Assembly: GCF_016808335.1 (NCBI RefSeq) | Contig: NC_053142.1 | Coordinates: forward strand, 2,803,802-2,867,801 | Origin: Panicum virgatum | Taxonomy: Eukaryota > Streptophyta > Magnoliopsida > Poales > Poaceae | Reading direction: 5' to 3' | DNA length: 64,000 nucleotides | Position numbers and translations under genes: made by a program | The notes under the pieces: model-generated | Seen by the model: the letters and a program-made list of their open reading frames with translations, nothing else | Database searches by the model: none | What the model was told of the DNA's origin: nothing | In this document: in pieces, positions 35,094 to 46,979 of the stretch | How positions within the stretch are numbered: position 1 is the stretch's first letter | Layout of the letters: every line of letters starts with the position of its first letter

Positions 35094-38000
35094 TGTGGCG
35101 GAACCACCCAAAACTACTGGGCCCGGGTGCACTGATCTTCGTTGCTAAGCAACTCTGACCCAATTTGGCACTCACCGGTAGTTCCTCGAGTGAAGCCTCG
35201 ATAAAAGCCACGCTATTCCAGGATCAGCAGACAACACTCACACGAAGGTGAGCCCAGAGATTACAACACAAACCATTTCATACATCTCAGAGTGATTGCA
35301 GCGGAAAGAAAATTTATTACAAACCATGTTCAGACTAGCGAAGTACTACGGAGTTCCAACTCCTCAAATTATTCAAGTCTCAAAGTTCAGCGGAAGCATT
35401 AAAAGATAACTAACGAAATAACGTGACGCATCGGTAAAGCCCGTACGAATGCGTCACTCAGCGGGAGGGTGATTAGCACTAGCTGAAGGGCCATCCCACT
35501 CAACAGACCAACCCGGAAGCAGAGTGCAAGGCCAAGTAAGACTCGCAAACAGATCTTCAAAGTTAGTACCTGAAAAACAGTGCCACAAGCAAGGCTGAGT
35601 ATACTATTACTCAGCAAGACTGACCCGTCTCCGGATATAACATAGTCCGGTAACTAGACATGCAAGGCTTTTTGGTTGGTGGGGTTTGTTTGCCAAAAAA
35701 TGCCGCTAAGTGTTGATCCTTATTTTCAGATTTTATCTAGCCATCTTCTAGTTGGATTAACCATTCTAATTTGCATCTAACTCTACACAAACATGGTAGA
35801 GCAATCATTTAATCAACCAGCAGTATTATCATCATCATATTCCACTTGTTACTCTATGTGACCGAAATCATTAAGCAATCTCATGCCGTGAGAGGCGGAC
35901 GATTCTGAATCGAATTTCAACCTGGCCAGGGGAACCTAGACCACACGCATGGGGATCGACTTCGCTCCCGCCCACGCTACTTTTCCCCTTTCTTTCCAGT
36001 CCGTGGATCCGGAACACCCTCCCCGACTACAGAGTCCGACCACTCTGCACCCGTACGTCGCGACATAAAAATAAACCCTACTTCTACCAGGAGGGTGCGA
36101 GATCGTTCCACTCGCCGGTCCAATCAGGTACTTAAGCTTACCGATTACCATATTTCTCGGTATGTGGCTAGTACTTTCAAACGCTTAGCGAAATGAGCCA
36201 CACACCGCGACCTTAGCCATTTTTGACTACACCAGCGGGGTATCACAACTACACAACCCCGCCCGTTGTCCTTACATTTCAACAGGAATTAAAGTCGGTA
36301 CAATTCCTATTTGCTCGCGAGGGGCAGGAAACCACTCGACTTCTACCGTACTTATTTAGCATGGCAACTAGTCGATAAAAAGATCCGGTATCAAACATAG
36401 GTTCCTATGGATCATGCATCTAGGGTTTTCGATCAACGCCTAGAGAACTTAAATGCAGAAAACCAACTATTACCATACATTAATAAATAGATAGCAGAAT
36501 GATAATTCAAAAAAAAATAGTGGGATTATGCTCCGGGGCTTGCCTTCTTGGGCACTGTCTGGTAGAAAAGCTTCTGGGGCTTGGCCCAGGTCTTGGGACA
36601 AGTTAGTACAGTTCAGATTAACCTCCTGCTCCGCACGAGAGTCCGCGGGCACCAGTTCGTAGTCTCCGTCCGCGAGGTTAACCGTTTCTATATGCAATGC
36701 AAGATTTTGAGTTATTCAGGGATATAATTTCTTTCCTTCACGATAAAGTTGTAGTCCATGAAAGTTAATTTAGTAATGATTTCACATTTCATTGCATGGG
36801 CAATCGTTTATAGAGTAGCAAACATAACTACGGTTATTCATGAATGAGTGGGGTTTTGGGTTTTCATTTTTAATTTCAACACATAGCATGCTTTCATTAT
36901 TCCTTAACAACACAACTACTAAAAAGCTAGTGATGAAACACTAAAGTAACTCAGATTCAAACTTGAACATTCAGGGTATAAATTTCAGCATCTACCATAG
37001 AGCAAGAACTATAACTATTCATGCAAATGGATTACTCTAGTTACTTCATCTTTTTGTACAGAATGTTCAACATGGATTCTGGTGCTACAAATTTTATGCA
37101 AGCAACTTCAAAGCATAAACTCAGTACTGAAATTTTTCCAGATTTTATACAGTTATATAGCAGAGGTGATAAAAAGATTAAAAACAGCAAGCCATCAACA
37201 AAGATTAAATCTACAGAAAGTTTTACTAAGGATTTGGTTCTCAAATTTTTACCAGAGACTAGTCCTGAGTTAAACATACTCCAGAAAATTTTTCAAGATT
37301 TAACTCACTATGATAAATTAGTTATTCAGTTAACTTAACATGAGTTTGCATAAATTTCTCAAGATGCATTTGACCAGTATTGCATCTGAACTTTTTATCA
37401 CAGGTAGAACATACTCTAAACAAGATCATGCCCAAAAAAAATGGTCAGAAACATTGTAGATTACTCAAAACAAAAATAGTAAATCTAGCCCTAAGATGCT
37501 AAGCATGATTATTCACCAAAGCAAAACTCAGTAAATGCAGCTCAAAATTCTTAGACAGGAACACAGAGCTAAAAAGAGACTCCAGAAATAAACATGGATT
37601 TTTCTGAGCATAAGAACTATATATAAGGAATTAAGTTGATAAGAAAAGCATAAATCATGGTATATAGCAAATGAATTCTAATAAATCTTAAATTTAGGTA
37701 TTAACAGTGTTTTAGTCTTACATGCACGCAGTAAAAATTCCAGGGCAAGTTCATGTGCATATTTTCCAGAATTAAATCGAGAAAGCTAACAACAGATTAG
37801 AGAATCTTGATTGTTCCAACATGATAACTGTTTTGGGTTGGTGTCATCTTTTTACTGTGATATTAAAATTCCATTAGTGATAACATATCCAAAAATCAAG
37901 GTCATTTGATGGGTAGAACTTCATGAACATGCATAAGGTGGTTTTCTTATTCTTTTCCCTAGATTAAATTCGGCTGAGTTTCTGCAAATGTGAATGTTAC

Positions 38001-39489
38001 AAAATTTGTAGATTTTGTTACAAGGATTCCAGATCAGTTGAGTTTGCATTTTTCTGATTTTTCTGTGATTTGTTTCGCATTTTAGAAGTTCACTGGTATA
38101 CACTGTAAAACTTGCAGAGACACCCTTGAACGGAAAAAAAGAAATTACAACCGGGTCCTTCGCCGGCCTTCTCCGCCGTGGCATCTTGCCGGTGGTGTTC
38201 TGCGGTGCAGGGCTTACCGGGGCTGCCACGGGGAGGCGCGTGGGGGAGAAAGGATCGAGGAACACCTACCCTGGTCGACGTTCGAGCGTTTGGAGCACAG
38301 GTTCAAGCTCGTCGGCGTTGATGGCGGGTCGGTTGTTCGGTTCGCCGACGCTGGAGGCGAAGGAGGGCTCGGGGTAGGGGAACAAGGCGCGCACGAGCAC
38401 CGCGTGAGCTCGTGGATGCTTCTGGGGTAGCTGTCGGGCTCGGTCTTCCCCGGAGCTGGCCGGTCCGCGGTGAGCCTGAGCTCGCCGGCGGCGGCGCAAA
38501 AGGGGAACGGCTTCGGGAGGGGGTTTGGATTCGATTCCACGCGCGTGGAGCTTAACTGGGAGGTGGCGAAGCTCCTGCGGTGGTCGGAGGGGGCAATGTG
38601 GGGCTGGGCTAGCCGGTCCGCGCGAGCTGGATCTCGGCGGCCATGGCGGAGCGGCGGGAGGAGGAAGAAGAGGGAGAAGGGGGCGCAACTATGGGGTGCT
38701 AGGGGTCTTTATAGGCCAAGGAGCTCCTGGGAGAGGAATGCAGTGACTGGGGGCGGTTGATTTGGTCCTGGGCGACTCGACGGTGAGCGGGCGGAGGAGG
38801 CAGCGGCGCTGCGCCGGCCGGGGTGTCGTGGCGACTCGGGAGCGGCCTGGGACGCGTGTGCGCGCGAGGAGGTGCCAAGGGGCGGGCCAGGTGGCGTGGA
38901 GAGGTTTCCCCGGGTCCATTTGGCCGCGGGCGCGCGGTGGACGAAGTCCACCGGCGGCGTACGGCGGGCGGCGGGCGAAACAGAGCCAGCCGGGAGAGAG
39001 AGATGGAGATGGGGGCTCTTTTGCGATTTCTGAAATTTCCAGGGACCTCTCGGTAAACTAAAATTATCTCCTAATTGGAGGGCTCAAATGGGAAAGTGTT
39101 GAATACCATTTTTGCATAACTTTTCAAGATCTACAACTTTTGTGTTATGCAAATTTTCGTTTGAAACTCACATTTTGAACTATTGGTTCATTTACATATT
39201 TGCACAAAAGGACTTTAGTTTTAATCAGTTTTTGACTTGATTTTGGCTGAAGTTCAATTGAGCACATGTCAATTGAAATACCTCTCATGAGCCAACAAAA
39301 ATTTTGTGCACATTTTTGAATTAAAATTTTAGTAGTTTTTCACTCCTTTCTCTTTTTCCTTTAATTTCTTTTGTATGATTTGTATTTTATTTGGTCCTTT
39401 CTCTTTGAATTAGTTTCCCAAATTTTTCTTTTAACTTTAACTAAGGTGTATTGATTGGATTTAAAAGTATTGACACCTGAGGTGTCACA
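35094..39489 (-). repeat. Tekay-2 3' LTR (4396 bp)
   Basis: Minus strand runs TGTGACACC (39489) to TTCCGCCACA (35094). A TATA box (complement TATAAAG) lies at 38707-38713, about 780 bases inside the LTR. This leaves a short U3 and about 3.6 kb of R-U5. The GC-rich block at 38150-39050 yields long spurious ORFs on both strands. Confidence 0.97.
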
Positions 39490-39505
39490 ACCTACCCCCC
39501 TTAAA
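39490..39505 (-). other. Tekay-2 polypurine tract
   Basis: Minus strand TTTAAGGGGGGTAGGT abuts the 3' LTR start. Same position and form as in Tekay-1. Confidence 0.92.
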
Positions 39506-42500
39506 AAGAATCTCGTCCCGAGATTGGATGATTGAATTGAGGCGGGGAAAATGATATACCTGAGGTGGAGCTAATGAAACCCGGATAATGTCGATTAAGA
39601 TAATCCTCCGTCTCCCAGGTGGCTTCTTCTTCGATGTGATGAGACCACTGAATTTTATACATTTTTACCACCTTTCGACGAGTACCTCTCTCTTTTTGAT
39701 CCAGAATTCTGAGTGGATATTCGGTATATGAGAGATCGGGCTCCACTAAAATTTCATGTTGATCAATGATTTCCGTAGGAACTCGAACACATTTCTTAAG
39801 TTGGGATATGTGGAAAACATTATGGATGGCGGCAAGTCGTGAAGGAAGTCGCAAACGATAAGCCACGGGTCCACATTCTTCAATGATTTCATATGGCCCG
39901 ACATAGCGAGGTGCGAGCTTACCCCTAACTCCGAAACGTTGAACGCCTCGAGTTGGAGACACTCGTAAATAGACGTGGTTACCAACCATGAACTTCAAAG
40001 GATCCCTTCTTTTATCGAAATAACTCTTTTGCCGAGACTGAGCTGCTCGGAGATTAGCTTGTACTATTTTGACTTTCTCCTCAGCCTCGACCACTAATTC
40101 GGGTCCAAATATTTGACGTTCCCCAGTCTGAGACCAACTCAAAGGAGTTCGACACCGTCGACCATACAAGGCCTCGAAGGGTGCCATCTTCAGACTGGCC
40201 TGATAGCTGTTATTATAAGAAAACTCAGCCAAGGATAAACATTTGTCCCAGTTTTTGTCATAATGGATGACACATGCTCGAAGCATATCCTCAAGAATTT
40301 GATTCACCCTTTCGGTCTGTCCGTCAGTCTGTGGATGGTAAGCTGAGCTTCGAATTAATTTAGTTCCGAGAGCCTCTTGAAGTTGCTCCCAAAACCTTGC
40401 CACAAACTGAGGATCACGATCCGATATAATTGTTTTTGGTATACCGTGTAGGCAGACAATCCGATCAATATAGATCTCAGCATATTTCTTGGCTCGATAT
40501 TCAGTATGCACTGGAATAAAATGAGCAGTCTTTGTGAGCCTATCAACAATGACCCAAATGGAATCATGGTGCTGAGAAGTATTTGGTAAGCCCACGATGA
40601 AATCCATGCTGATATCTTCCCATTTCCAAGACGGAATCGGTAGAGGTTGGAGAGTTCCAGCAACTTTCAAGTGACTAGCTTTCACTCTCTGGCAGGTGTC
40701 ACATTCTGCGACATATTTGGCAATCTCTCTCTTCATGCGAGTCCACCAAAAATTTTGCCTGAGATCTTGGTACATCTTGGTGCTGCCCGGATGAATAGAG
40801 AATTTAGAGAGATGTGCTTCGTCCAGGATTTGTTTCCGCAGGTCATGATTCTTTGGAACGACTAGGCGATCCTTGAACCACAAAATTCCTTTATGGTCCA
40901 CTCGGAAACACTTATATTTATTTTCACCTTCTACTACTTGCTGCTTGATGATACCAACACTTTTGTCGTGTAATTGTGCCATGATGACCTGGTCATAGAG
41001 TGTTGGTTCCACCGAAATATGATTCAAAGAGCCCTGAGGAATAATTTCTAATTTCAGCCTTTGCATTTCAGCACACAATGTGTCATTATATGACTCCATT
41101 GATAGGCAATTGCAGTGAACCTTGCGACTGAGCGCATCGGCTACAACATTCGCCTTGCCCGGATGATAATGAACCTCCAGATCATAATCTTTAATTAATT
41201 CCAGCCATCTTCGTTGCCTCATATTCAGCTCACTTTGAGTGAAAATGTATTTGAGACTCTTATGGTCGGTATAGATATTGCAATGAGTGCCCATAAGATA
41301 ATGTCTCCAAAGCTTGAGAGCATGAATAACGGCGGCTAGTTCCAGATCATGAGTGGGATAATTTAGCTCGTGTGGCCGAAGAGCTCGGGAAGCATAAGCT
41401 ATCACCCGATTGTCTTGCATTAGAACACAACCAAGACCAGTGCCTGAAGCATCACAATAAACGTCGTATGGTTTATTGTTGTCAGGTTGAGCCAAGACTG
41501 GTGCAGTGGTTAGATGTGCTCTCAATGTATGGAATGCTTCATCACACTTCGTGTTCCATTTAAACTTGACATCTTTCCTTAGTAGTTCTGTCATGGGCTT
41601 AGCAATTCTGGAGAAGTCCGGAATAAATCTGCGGTAATACCCTGCCAAGCCGAGAAAACTGTGGATCTGATGAACTGAAGTAGGAGGTTTCCAGTCCATC
41701 ACTTCTTGTACTTTGCTGGGATCAACTGAAATGCCTTCACTAGATATAGTGTGACCCAGAAATTTGACTGTGTCCAGCTAGAATTCACACTTGGAGAATT
41801 TTGCGTACAGCTTATGATCTCTGAGACGTTGAAGAACAATGCGCAGGTGTTGCTCATGTTCTACCTCATCTTTGGAATAGATCAGAATGTCGTCAATAAA
41901 AACCACGACAAACTTGTCAAGTTCCGGCATAAATACCGAGTTCATGAGATACATGAAATAGGCCGGAGCATTGGTGAGACCGAAAGACATAACCAAGTAC
42001 TCATAGAGACCATATCGGGTTGAGAAGGCGGTCTTGGGAATATCGCAAGGCCGGATTTTAATTTGATGATAACCCGAACGAAGATCAATCTTGGAGAAAA
42101 TCTTTGCTCCAGCCAATTGATCAAACAATACATCAATGCGGGGAAGTGGATATTTATTTTTGATGGTCACCGCATTGAGAGGCCGGTAATCAACACACAA
42201 CCTCAGACTATCATCCTTCTTCTTTACGAACAATGCTGGACAGCCCCAAGGTGAAGCACTTGGGCGGATAAAACCCTTGTCCAACAGTTCTTGTAGCTGG
42301 ATTTTTAGTTCAGCCAATTCTTTAGGCGGCATTCGGTATGGCCTTTTTGAAATAGGTGTTGTACCAGGCTGAAGTTCAATGACAAATTCGATATCCCGGT
42401 CTGGCGGCATACCAGGTAAATCTTCTGGAAAAACATCTACATACTCACGGACTACCGGAATATCTTCGAGACGAATATCTTTCATGGCATAGGCACAAGA

Positions 42501-44024
42501 GTTGTGACATTGATGATGTGGTAAATATAGAACCGAATGACCATGAGTTGGAGAATTTATTTCAACGGCTCGGGAAGAGATATCTAACATTACCCCATGT
42601 CTTTTCATCCAATCCATTCCTAGTATAATGTCCATACCTTCTAGTGGCAACAATATCAAGGTGGTAGGAACAGTTTTACTACCCAAACTAAGTGGCGCAT
42701 TATGAACAATTTGGTTTGATGCGACTTTACCACCCGGAGTAGATATCATGAATGAACCTTTCGTGTGACAGAAATCTAACCCAACCCTTGCTCCGAATTT
42801 AGAACTAATGAAGCTATGAGATGCACCAGAATCGAATAAAATGACGGTGGGGTGTTGATTTATAGAGAATGTACCCGACATGATTGGTGCTCCCTCAGGA
42901 AGGTCAGCAAGGTTGGTGAAGTTAAGTCGGCCCTGCCTGACTTGAATGGTTTGCCTCTTGCCCTTGTGCTGATCATTTCTGCGAGAAGCCTGCCCTTGAG
43001 ATTGTCCCGCCTGGGGGCACATCTTGGCAAAGTGATCCGGACTCCCGCATCTGAAACAGCGGTTATTATTATCAGGGCGAGCGGCTGGCTGAGCATTTGG
43101 CCTAGGGCCGTTCTGCTGCTGCTGAGGTGCAAATCGAGCTTGCTGGGGAAGCCCGAATCGAGTCTGCTGCTGCTGTTGAGGAGGCCTAATAATCCAACGC
43201 CCTGGCTGAGGGGCCTTCTGAGAGGATGCGGGTGGGTTATTTTGCACAATACGATACCTCGGTGCAGAGGCACTCGAGGGTCCAGCAGGTGCCTTGCGCT
43301 TCTTTTCAGCGCGGTGTGCAGAAATCAGATCCTCCTGAGATATGGCCATATTCACCAATTCATTGAATGAGTCTGCTCGGACAAGGTTTAGCCTCTCTTC
43401 TAATTTGGTACTAAGGCCTCGACGGAAGCGCTCACGCTTCTTAGCGTCGGTATCGGCATGATGTCCAGCATACTGACACAATTGATGGAATACTTGAGCA
43501 TATTGCACCACGGTACGAGTGCCCTGAGTCAAGGCCAAGAACTCGTTAAGCTTACGGTCAAGAAGTCCAGCTGGAATATGATGATCTCGAAAAGCCAATT
43601 TGAATTCATTCCAATTCACCACATGATCAGCCGGTAGCATCCCGTGGTAATGATCCCACCACATACGAGCTGATCCGCGAAGCTGCTGCGCGGCATAGCG
43701 AGTCTTGTTCGCTTCGGAACAAGGAGTAGTCAATAGAGAAAACTTGGACTCGATCGTGCGAATCCAAGCGTCAGCGTCCAGAGGCTCATCCGCTTTATTG
43801 AACAGCGGAGGCTGAGTGCTGAGGAAATCTTGGTAGCTCGCCTCTTGTGCGTGATGAGCATGATGCCCACCCCGCGGTTGTTGCTGAGCTTGAACCAACT
43901 GCCGCAAAATCTCTGTCTGGGCAGCAAGAACCTCAGCAATACCCATTGGTGGAGGAGGTGGAGGTGGATCGCCATTCCCTCCGGCTCCAAAACCACTAGG
44001 GGTGCCTCGAGTTGATCCAACCAT
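39501..44024 (-). pseudogene. gag-pol: Tekay-2 gag-pol polyprotein, one in-frame stop
   Basis: A single frame of 1508 codons runs from ATG 44024 (directly after CAG) to a stop overlapping the PPT. Domains: gag with Pro run and Gln-rich linker (1-320), CCHC knuckle [14 protein letters not shown] (about 322), retropepsin [14 protein letters not shown] (about 395), RT ending with FIDDILIYS (about 707). RNase H follows ([13 protein letters not shown]), then integrase HHCC (HPGSTKMY...[11 protein letters not shown]), its DDE core ([26 protein letters not shown]) and a chromodomain (YTEYPLRILD...EEEATWETE). The TAG at 41778-41780 sits in SKCEF*LDTVKFLG, where Tekay-1 has TGG (Trp). The break falls inside RT, so the product would stop before RNase H unless read through. 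The chromodomain probably guides insertion to marked chromatin. Confidence 0.95.
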
Positions 44025-44027
44025 CTG

Positions 44028-44678
44028 AAATGTGAGTACTTTTGCCTTAGGCTCATCATTATCATCATTTCAAATAGAATATACAACTCAAAATGACATG
44101 GAAGTACTGGAAATTGCTTAATCGGGTTGTGCAGCAAGACCAGCGATACGAAAACGCTCACAACTGGAGTTCGGTACATGATATGGACTTGAAATTTTTA
44201 CAAGAGATAGGAAATTTCATGATCTACAACTTTGGTAGTCATCACAAAGTCAGATTTCCAGAGTAGTTTAGTCGAAAAATTCAATTACTCCTCCTCTGGT
44301 TTTTCTGCTTCACAGAAAACGGAGCTTCTGTAATTTGCGATTATCTCCTGCAATACCAATCCGTTTGGGCTGAAATTTTGCGAGCAGGTTCCTGATGAAA
44401 TTTGGAACAACTTTGGTATTCAACTCAGGAGCTAAATCCGAAAGGAAAAGAGGATAAAAATTCGAACTAACTGCTGCCTTCAGCTTTTTGCAGATCACTG
44501 ATAATTAACACTAGTAGCATTAGGGGTTCATTACATCCATCGTTCTCTCCTTTCTACTTGGTCACTCCTAACATCAGTACTAAGGGGGTTACTCAACTCT
44601 AAGTTAGCCTAGTAGCCATGATCCAAAAGTAGGCCACACTAAGAGGAGTCTACAAAAGCTAAGAAACAGCGCCTCGGT
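44028..44678 (-). other. Tekay-2 spacer between ORF0 and gag
   Basis: About 650 bases, AT-rich, without coding signal. The minus strand ends TACTCACATTTCAG just before the gag ATG, a plausible branch point and 3' splice site. Confidence 0.6.
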
Positions 44679-45578
44679 CTACATGTTGACCGATGCCTCA
44701 CTCGCCGCGGGAGTGTGAACCTCAACCGGTGCGGGCTGCGGCGCCTGGTCCTCGGAGTCCATCTCTGAAACGCCCTCTATCTCCTGGGGCTCGTCCTCCT
44801 CGTCCACCTGCATCTCGTCGGGAGGTGCGTGAAGGGCATCCTGCGCGTGCTGTATCGCGTGGAGCTGCCCCTGAGCCTCGTCCATCTCAAGCTGCAGGTC
44901 GTGAAACTGGTCCTCCAGGAAGTTGATCGTAGCGTCACGATCCGACACAGTGTCCTGAAGCTCGTGAACCTGGCCGTGGAGCTGGGCGATAAGAGTAGCC
45001 CTGCTCTCGAGCTCGGTACTAGCCTCCTGAAGCTGCCCATCTCTCAGCTGGACCGCCAGGTGCAAGGCCTGAGCGTGGTCCACCAACTGAGCGACGGCGT
45101 AACTCTGGTAAGTGTGAAGTCTGTAAAGGCCATCCAAGCACATCGCTGTCGTCCGAAGTGCCCCGACCGGGTCAAGGGTAGCGACCACGTCCACATGTGC
45201 CATCCGGTCGAGCCAAAGCGGGTCTGCCGGGTCAGGTGTAGGGAACAACCCGAACGCGGTCAGAACCACCTCCAGAGGGCGCAAAGAGCAAAAGGTGGTC
45301 ATCGCCCTCATGGCGGTAAGCTCCCAGGTGTCCAGCAGGTAGTGACCGACCATCTGAGTCACGATCGGCTCCCACCCGTTGAGCGGGTGCTGCGGGATCA
45401 CCATCGTCACACTGCAGCGACGAACTCCGTCCTCCACAAACTTGTGGCCATCGTAAACCGGTGGCTGGAGGTAACCGGCTGCACTCAAAAGCTCCCAAAG
45501 ACGGCGGGGAAACCCGTCCCAGTGCAGGCAAGCGGAGTGCACGTGCCCCTGCGCATCAACGACCAGCAGCTCTTCCAT
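44679..45578 (-). CDS. Tekay-2 ORF0: intact extra protein upstream of gag
   Basis: 299 residues from ATG 45578, which follows a CAG acceptor (TCTTTTGTTGGGACAG). The frame can be extended upstream only with non-ATG codons. The N-terminal half is globular-looking (CLHWDGFPRRLWELL, VTMVIPQHP, AMRAMTTFC). From about residue 190 a coiled coil is predicted by heptad leucines (LIAQLHGQVHELQDTV, INFLEDQFHDLQLEM). The C-terminus is acidic (QVDEEDEPQEIEGVSE). Tekay-1 has a homologue with the same layout and clear divergence, so the ORF was kept during family evolution. No enzyme motif, zinc finger or membrane segment is visible. A structural or regulatory role is a guess. The 266-residue ORF on the other strand is a shadow. 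Confidence 0.8.
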   Translation of the reverse strand: MEELLVVDAQGHVHSACLHWDGFPRRLWELLSAAGYLQPPVYDGHKFVEDGVRRCSVTMVIPQHPLNGWEPIVTQMVGHYLLDTWELTAMRAMTTFCSLRPLEVVLTAFGLFPTPDPADPLWLDRMAHVDVVATLDPVGALRTTAMCLDGLYRLHTYQSYAVAQLVDHAQALHLAVQLRDGQLQEASTELESRATLIAQLHGQVHELQDTVSDRDATINFLEDQFHDLQLEMDEAQGQLHAIQHAQDALHAPPDEMQVDEEDEPQEIEGVSEMDSEDQAPQPAPVEVHTPAASEASVNM

Positions 45579-46279
45579 CTGTCCCAACAAAAGACCGATG
45601 GATCAGCTGATGGTAACAAGAACTACTAACTCTGGAACAGTGAAAGAAATGGCCAAAAACTGTAGAGAACTTGCTTCAAAAATTCTCAAAAATTTACACA
45701 AGGTCCCTCTGATGTTAAGGAACAATTCACCTAGTCATCACTAAGCTCAATTCGGATTCCATGGGGGTGATATGCTCAGGTATTCAGAGTGAAGTCAACC
45801 AGGAAAACTGAGTGTCCAGAGTGGGTGTATTTTGACTATAACTCTCAATCCAGACGTCAAAAATTCTTCAAATTTTTATGGTAAGCTCATCACTTAGTTG
45901 TCTACAACTTTCATGTTGAACGATTTTTAGTTTGAACAACTTATAAAGGTCGAAAAATTTCAGTTGTATAGACTGTTCAGAGTTAACAGTTTTACACAGG
46001 GTTGATCCAAAAATACAAATACCATGCTAGAAGGCTTCAAAAATTTTCAAATTTTTACAGAAGCTTGATAACTTAGGAAACATCATTTAGTCTTACTACC
46101 CCAAGTCGATTTGAGTAACTTATCAGAAGGTTAAAATTCGTGGAAACCAGGTTGCAGACTTTCTGGATACTCCCTAGGATAGTGTTTTAACGGATTTGCT
46201 TGCGATTTCCCCCGAGATTTATTTGCTAATCTTTTTGAGAATGAATGCAGAACCTATACGTCCTCACCAAGGAAAAAAA
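45579..46279 (-). other. Tekay-2 leader, candidate intron part
   Basis: AT-rich, no coding signal. If the donor at 46396/46395 (CTGCAG|GTACG) joins the acceptor before ORF0, this stretch is intron. Confidence 0.5.
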
Positions 46280-46730
46280 TTGCCAAGTAACCTTGGTCTT
46301 ACGCAATGACTTTGGTGGCATACATATTACGTCTCTCACTATATAGCTACTCGATATAGCTAGATAGCCTATAATTCGATTTCGAGTTAGCGTACCTGCA
46401 GAAGATTGACAGCATATAAAATGAACCTTTCGTGCCAGCACTCACGAAAGCGTCCCCATACATTACCGATCACTATAGAATCGGCATCCATACCATTACC
46501 GCCGTATGGACAACGTTAAGCATACGTTATCGAAACAACGTATTGACTGAGTACCGTCTTTGACGGGGAATTGAATTCCAATTTCGAACCATTACTCCCA
46601 TATACTCAACCGAAGTTGGTATATGGGCAGCAGCTCAAGTAGGCCACTGCTTGAGCTCCAGCGTTCGGCTCGCATCACCGACGGGAAGGTCAGACTCCCT
46701 CAGCTGACTGAGTAAGCATACCTTCGTGGC
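46280..46730 (-). promoter_or_regulatory. Tekay-2 structured leader RNA
   Basis: Hairpins in the same order as in Tekay-1: 46427-46450 CTTTCGTG/CACGAAAG; 46466-46484 CCGAT/ATCGG; 46488-46509 CCATAC/GTATGG; 46522-46543 ATACGTT/AACGTAT. Then CCCATATAC/GTATATGGG (about 46597-46627, inner CAAC/GTTG), GCTCAAG/CTTGAGC (about 46633-46656) and CTCAGCTGACTGAG (near 46698-46712). Several stems differ from Tekay-1 by paired changes that keep base pairing. The candidate donor CTGCAG|GTACG follows at 46396/46395. Confidence 0.72.
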
Positions 46731-46965
46731 GATGATGTAGTTGCAGAATTTAAATTACAGGATTTAAATACTGAGAAGTAAGGTGCTGGAAGTTAGCAAT
46801 ACAAAATAAGCCACCTGATTATACCCATAAGATTCCCTAGGGCTTTATGTCCTAGACTTGTCCTTGGAGATCCTAAACTCTTTCAAAACTTTAGTAGCTT
46901 TGAAGTCAAGTTTTAAGTTGTTGTTGTGAAAACCGAGGTTGCCATCCCTGGTAGGCTGTCTGCGA

Positions 46966-46977
46966 GCTCTGATGCCA
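46966..46977 (-). other. Tekay-2 primer-binding site (initiator tRNA-Met type)
   Basis: Minus strand TGGCATCAGAGC, two bases inside the 5' LTR. One base differs from the usual TGGTATCAGAGC. Confidence 0.92.
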
Positions 46978-46979
46978 GC

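Noticed and set aside
42852..43370. Plus-strand 172-residue ORF; likewise 5692-6336 and 44829-45629
   Set aside because: Antisense shadows of gag, protease and ORF0.
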